In this document: piece by piece, positions 22,761 to 25,064 of the stretch
Layout of the letters: each line of letters starts with the position of its first letter
Position numbering within the stretch: position 1 is the first letter of the stretch
Origin: JBEKYD01 sp049509915
Lineage (GTDB): Bacteria; Acidobacteriota; Terriglobia; Bryobacterales; Bryobacteraceae
NCBI GenBank assembly: GCA_049509915.1
Contig: JBEKZL010000080.1
Span: 1 to 25,064, forward strand
DNA: 25,064 nt
Reading direction: 5' to 3'
Notes under the pieces: model-generated
Told to the model about the DNA's origin: nothing
What the model saw: the letters and a program-made list of their open reading frames with translations, nothing else
Databases searched by the model: none
Position numbers and translations under genes: made by a program

Positions 22761-22967
22761 CTACGGACGATTGTGGCGCAAATTGTCCATTGCCCAGCAG
22801 TATTCGATGACGAGGAATGGTATCCATTCGGCGTTATGCTTGGCGAGAAGGATCCATATCCCAAAAATGAGGGCCAGCGTTTCTATGAGCCAAAAGACCG
22901 CGTCGAAGGACTCTTCGTGGCGGGATCTTACCTCGTTATTGGTGATGTATTGCAAAAATTTTCGCAT
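22761..22967 (-). CDS. Small membrane protein
   Basis: A 68-residue protein with one or two hydrophobic segments (FWLIETLALIFGIWILLA at about 25-42, and IPFLVIEYCWAM at about 48-60). I do not recognise a family. The start is strongly supported by AGGAGG 8 bases before the ATG. It follows the Hsp70-like gene by 39 bases on the same strand and is probably co-transcribed. The N-terminal 20 residues are charged and likely cytoplasmic. A role with the Hsp70-like protein is possible but not shown by sequence. Confidence 0.72.
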   Translation of the reverse strand: MRKFLQYITNNEVRSRHEESFDAVFWLIETLALIFGIWILLAKHNAEWIPFLVIEYCWAMDNLRHNRP

Positions 22968-23006
22968 GAGGCTAACCTCCTCGGAATCGATGCGGCGAGG
23001 CGGATC

Positions 23007-25064
23007 TCACTCCACCGGTTGGTGCACCATCACGAGGCCGGAGGGTAGTTCCTCGCCGAAAATGCGGCCCAGCGCGCGGTCGTCCTCGGCTTCGCCATCG
23101 AGAATGGGCAACAAGCGGTCGGCGTGGGCGTGCCGCGCCAGCCTGGCGCGAACGGTGTCGCGGGTGGCGATGGGCAGGTCGCGGGTGGGGTCCTCGGTGC
23201 GGCGGGCGATAGCGGCAAGGGCATCAGCCGCGGCGGGGATGGCGAGCAGCGCTTCGGCCCAGCGCGCGGCGACGGCCGGAGGTACGACCAGGTTGATGGG
23301 GCCGTAGAATAGCTTGCGCGCGCCCAATCGCAACAGGCACCACAGCTCGCTCTCTTTGTAATCGCCGGCCTTGACTCGCCTGACGAGCGCGTCGCCGAGT
23401 TCGGTCTTGGTGCCCACCGGCAAAAGCTCCAGGCTGGACGCGGTGCGCCACATTTCGCGCAGCAGCGACGGATTCAGGCGCGGCGGTTTCTTGCTACCCC
23501 GCGGCAACAGGAACGCCGAGAGGCGCTGGTAAATATCGGTCTGCTGATTGCGATTCAAGCCGCCGGCGAGGCGTCCCCAGAAGATCCACCAATCGATTTC
23601 GCATTGGGCCTGATTGGAGTAGGTCAGCCCACTCGAGTAGACGCGCCGGGCCTGCTCGATGCGAAAATCGTCGCCGGGAAAGCCAAAGCCGGGGCGGAGG
23701 CAGAAGCCGGCCAGGTTCAGCCAGCGAATCTCGAACGCGGCCGATTTCTTGCGCCCGTCGGCGGCCGCCAGAAACGCGTCGGCCATCTGGCGAATGGCGG
23801 CGACGGGCCACGAATTGCGGCCCAGGCCCATGCTCTGTTCCAGGCGGGCAGGCAGTTCCTCGGGTGGAAATGGCGCTTTGGCGCTGGTCGAAAACATGGC
23901 GGTAATCGATTCCAGCGATGTCTTCAGCGCCTGCTCGCTCACCACCGCCGCGGCGCGGCGTTCGGCGGGCTGCGCGGCCTGTTTGCGAAGGGCGAATTCC
24001 AGGTTCCAGCGATTGTCGCTGATCTTCGATTCGCACCAGGTTTCGAGCGTGCCGACCTCGGTGAGCCGCGCGCCAAGTTTCACCGGGATCAGACGCTCCT
24101 CGGCCTTCTTGCCGAAGCGGATCACGGCGTGCAGCGGCGCGTGCCGGTGCAGGCTCTCGTCGCCGTCGGCGAATTCCACCACGTCGCCCAGCTTGTCTTC
24201 GCCGCGGCCGAGCGAGCTGTACAGGCGGAAGCCGACCGGCCGATTGGCCACCAGTTGCAGGGCGTCGTTATCGATCGAGACCGCCGAACCTTCTTCGGCG
24301 CCGCGCGGCACCAGGCACACGGCGGGGAATTTGCCGTCGCGGACTTCGCCCAGCGCGATGTAATAGGTTCGCGGCAGGCCGCCACGCACCAGGATGCCGC
24401 CTCCCGTGCTGCGAGCGTAGCTGTAATAGGCCGCGCCGCGGGCGACGGCCAGGTCCAGGTCGCTGTTTTCGAGGATCTCCGGGCGGTGTCCGTACCAGCG
24501 GCAGAGCACGTCGGCCACACGCTCGCGCAGGATTTGCGGGATGAAGAAGCCGCCATTGAACAGAATGGCGTCGGGCTCGTGGCCGGCGGACCCGATGGCG
24601 GTTTCGAGAAACGCATTGAGATGGCGGGTGATGGCGGGGTCGGTGACGTAGGGCAGGCCCAGTTCCCGGAACAGACTGCGCTTTTCTTGCTTGGGCGCTT
24701 CGCCGCGAGCGGAAAAGGGGAGAAAACCTTCGAGCGCGAGCTCCAGCGCCTCCTGGCGCAGAATCTCGGTCTTGAGCGATTTGCCAATCAATGCCGAGCC
24801 GGAACCGAGCACGGTAATCTCGACCGACTTCAGATTCGGATCGTTGAGCAATCGCTCTTTGGCCGCCGAGCACTGCCGCCGCAAACCGCTGCGCTGGCGA
24901 ATGGAAAGCTGCTTTCCCAGCTTGGCCTCCACCAACCAGGCGAGAGTGAGATCCAGATTGTCGCCGCCCAGCAGCAGGTGTTTGCCCACCGCGGTGCGAG
25001 TGAAGTTCACCAGGTCGCCTTCGCGCGAAACGCGGATCAGGCTGAAATCGCTGGTGCCTCCGCC
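23007..25064 (-). CDS. Hsp70-like ATPase with extended C-terminal region, N-terminus outside the window
   Basis: 685 residues are visible; the first lies in the phosphate-binding motif GGGTSDFSLI of the actin/Hsp70 ATPase. HLLLGGDNLD and DAILFNGGFFIPQIL...RERVADVL, then LDLAVARGAAYY, are the usual DnaK landmarks (phosphate/adenosine region and C-terminal subdomain). After residue about 270 there is no canonical substrate-binding beta-sandwich. Instead there is a long region (TYSNQAQCEIDWWIFWGRLAGG, then LWCLLRLGARKLFYGP) that resembles the DUF3731-type tail of a divergent bacterial Hsp70 group. The reading frame is open to the edge, so only the first ~150 residues are missing. ATP-dependent remodelling is inferred; clients are unknown. 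The small membrane protein follows directly. Confidence 0.87.
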   Translation of the reverse strand, partial: GGGTSDFSLIRVSREGDLVNFTRTAVGKHLLLGGDNLDLTLAWLVEAKLGKQLSIRQRSGLRRQCSAAKERLLNDPNLKSVEITVLGSGSALIGKSLKTEILRQEALELALEGFLPFSARGEAPKQEKRSLFRELGLPYVTDPAITRHLNAFLETAIGSAGHEPDAILFNGGFFIPQILRERVADVLCRWYGHRPEILENSDLDLAVARGAAYYSYARSTGGGILVRGGLPRTYYIALGEVRDGKFPAVCLVPRGAEEGSAVSIDNDALQLVANRPVGFRLYSSLGRGEDKLGDVVEFADGDESLHRHAPLHAVIRFGKKAEERLIPVKLGARLTEVGTLETWCESKISDNRWNLEFALRKQAAQPAERRAAAVVSEQALKTSLESITAMFSTSAKAPFPPEELPARLEQSMGLGRNSWPVAAIRQMADAFLAAADGRKKSAAFEIRWLNLAGFCLRPGFGFPGDDFRIEQARRVYSSGLTYSNQAQCEIDWWIFWGRLAGGLNRNQQTDIYQRLSAFLLPRGSKKPPRLNPSLLREMWRTASSLELLPVGTKTELGDALVRRVKAGDYKESELWCLLRLGARKLFYGPINLVVPPAVAARWAEALLAIPAAADALAAIARRTEDPTRDLPIATRDTVRARLARHAHADRLLPILDGEAEDDRALGRIFGEELPSGLVMVHQPVE

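Noticed and set aside
22660..23307. 215-residue open frame on the plus strand
   Set aside because: It starts inside the palindromic element and runs antisense to the membrane protein and the Hsp70-like gene.
1..25064. CRISPR arrays, tRNA genes, rRNA genes, intact transposases
   Set aside because: No regularly spaced direct repeats, no tRNA-like clover or T-loop context outside coding genes, and no transposase motifs were seen on reading both strands.

Overview
The window looks like chromosomal DNA from a high-GC acidobacterium of the Solibacter/Bryobacter type. The evidence is a secreted protein ending in the TIGR03437 domain typical of that group, many large secreted carbohydrate-active proteins, several paralogue families, and spacers full of palindromic repeats. 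This placement rests on protein recognition only; no rRNA or tRNA gene is visible.

Layout. (1) 1-713, minus: the first codons of nuoD and all of nuoC (respiratory complex I). (2) 878-3264, plus: two tandem paralogous secreted proteins joined by a start/stop overlap; only the second carries TIGR03437. A decayed DUF3303-like gene follows on the minus strand. (3) 3558-5311, plus: an orphan radical SAM enzyme with a Cys-rich C-terminus, then a BrnT/BrnA-type toxin-antitoxin pair with a promoter very close to the toxin start. (4) 5407-8647: a long inverted repeat, a small exported protein, a Tat-type beta-propeller protein, a small hypothetical gene, and a repeat-rich spacer. (5) 8648-11470: a secreted HEAT-like repeat protein, then a rearranged zone. 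There a second copy of the promoter and first 106 codons of the 5576-6301 gene is fused out of frame to the C-terminal third of a GtaA-like (DUF4965/DUF1793) glycosidase/glutaminase gene. Next to it is what looks like the 3' end (domains V and VI) of a group II intron. (6) 11470-13231, minus: a group II PLP-dependent decarboxylase and an apparently solitary HicB-like protein. (7) 13341-22620, plus: a carbohydrate locus with a FucP/NagP-type MFS permease, a large GH2 enzyme with discoidin-like domains, a GH55/pectate-lyase-3 protein fused to an SMP-30-like propeller, and a mutarotase-fold protein. (8) 22641-25064: a three-hairpin palindromic element, a 68-residue membrane protein, and an Hsp70-like ATPase running off the window.

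The clearest functional unit is region 7: exported enzymes would cleave a glycan, the permease would import the sugar, and the mutarotase-like protein would act on the anomer. The most unusual signals are the promoter-plus-half-gene duplication, the group II intron fossil, the dispersed palindromes, and a decarboxylase with Leu where the catalytic-loop Tyr is expected. I found no clearly new multi-gene defence system, CRISPR array, tRNA, rRNA or intact transposase.
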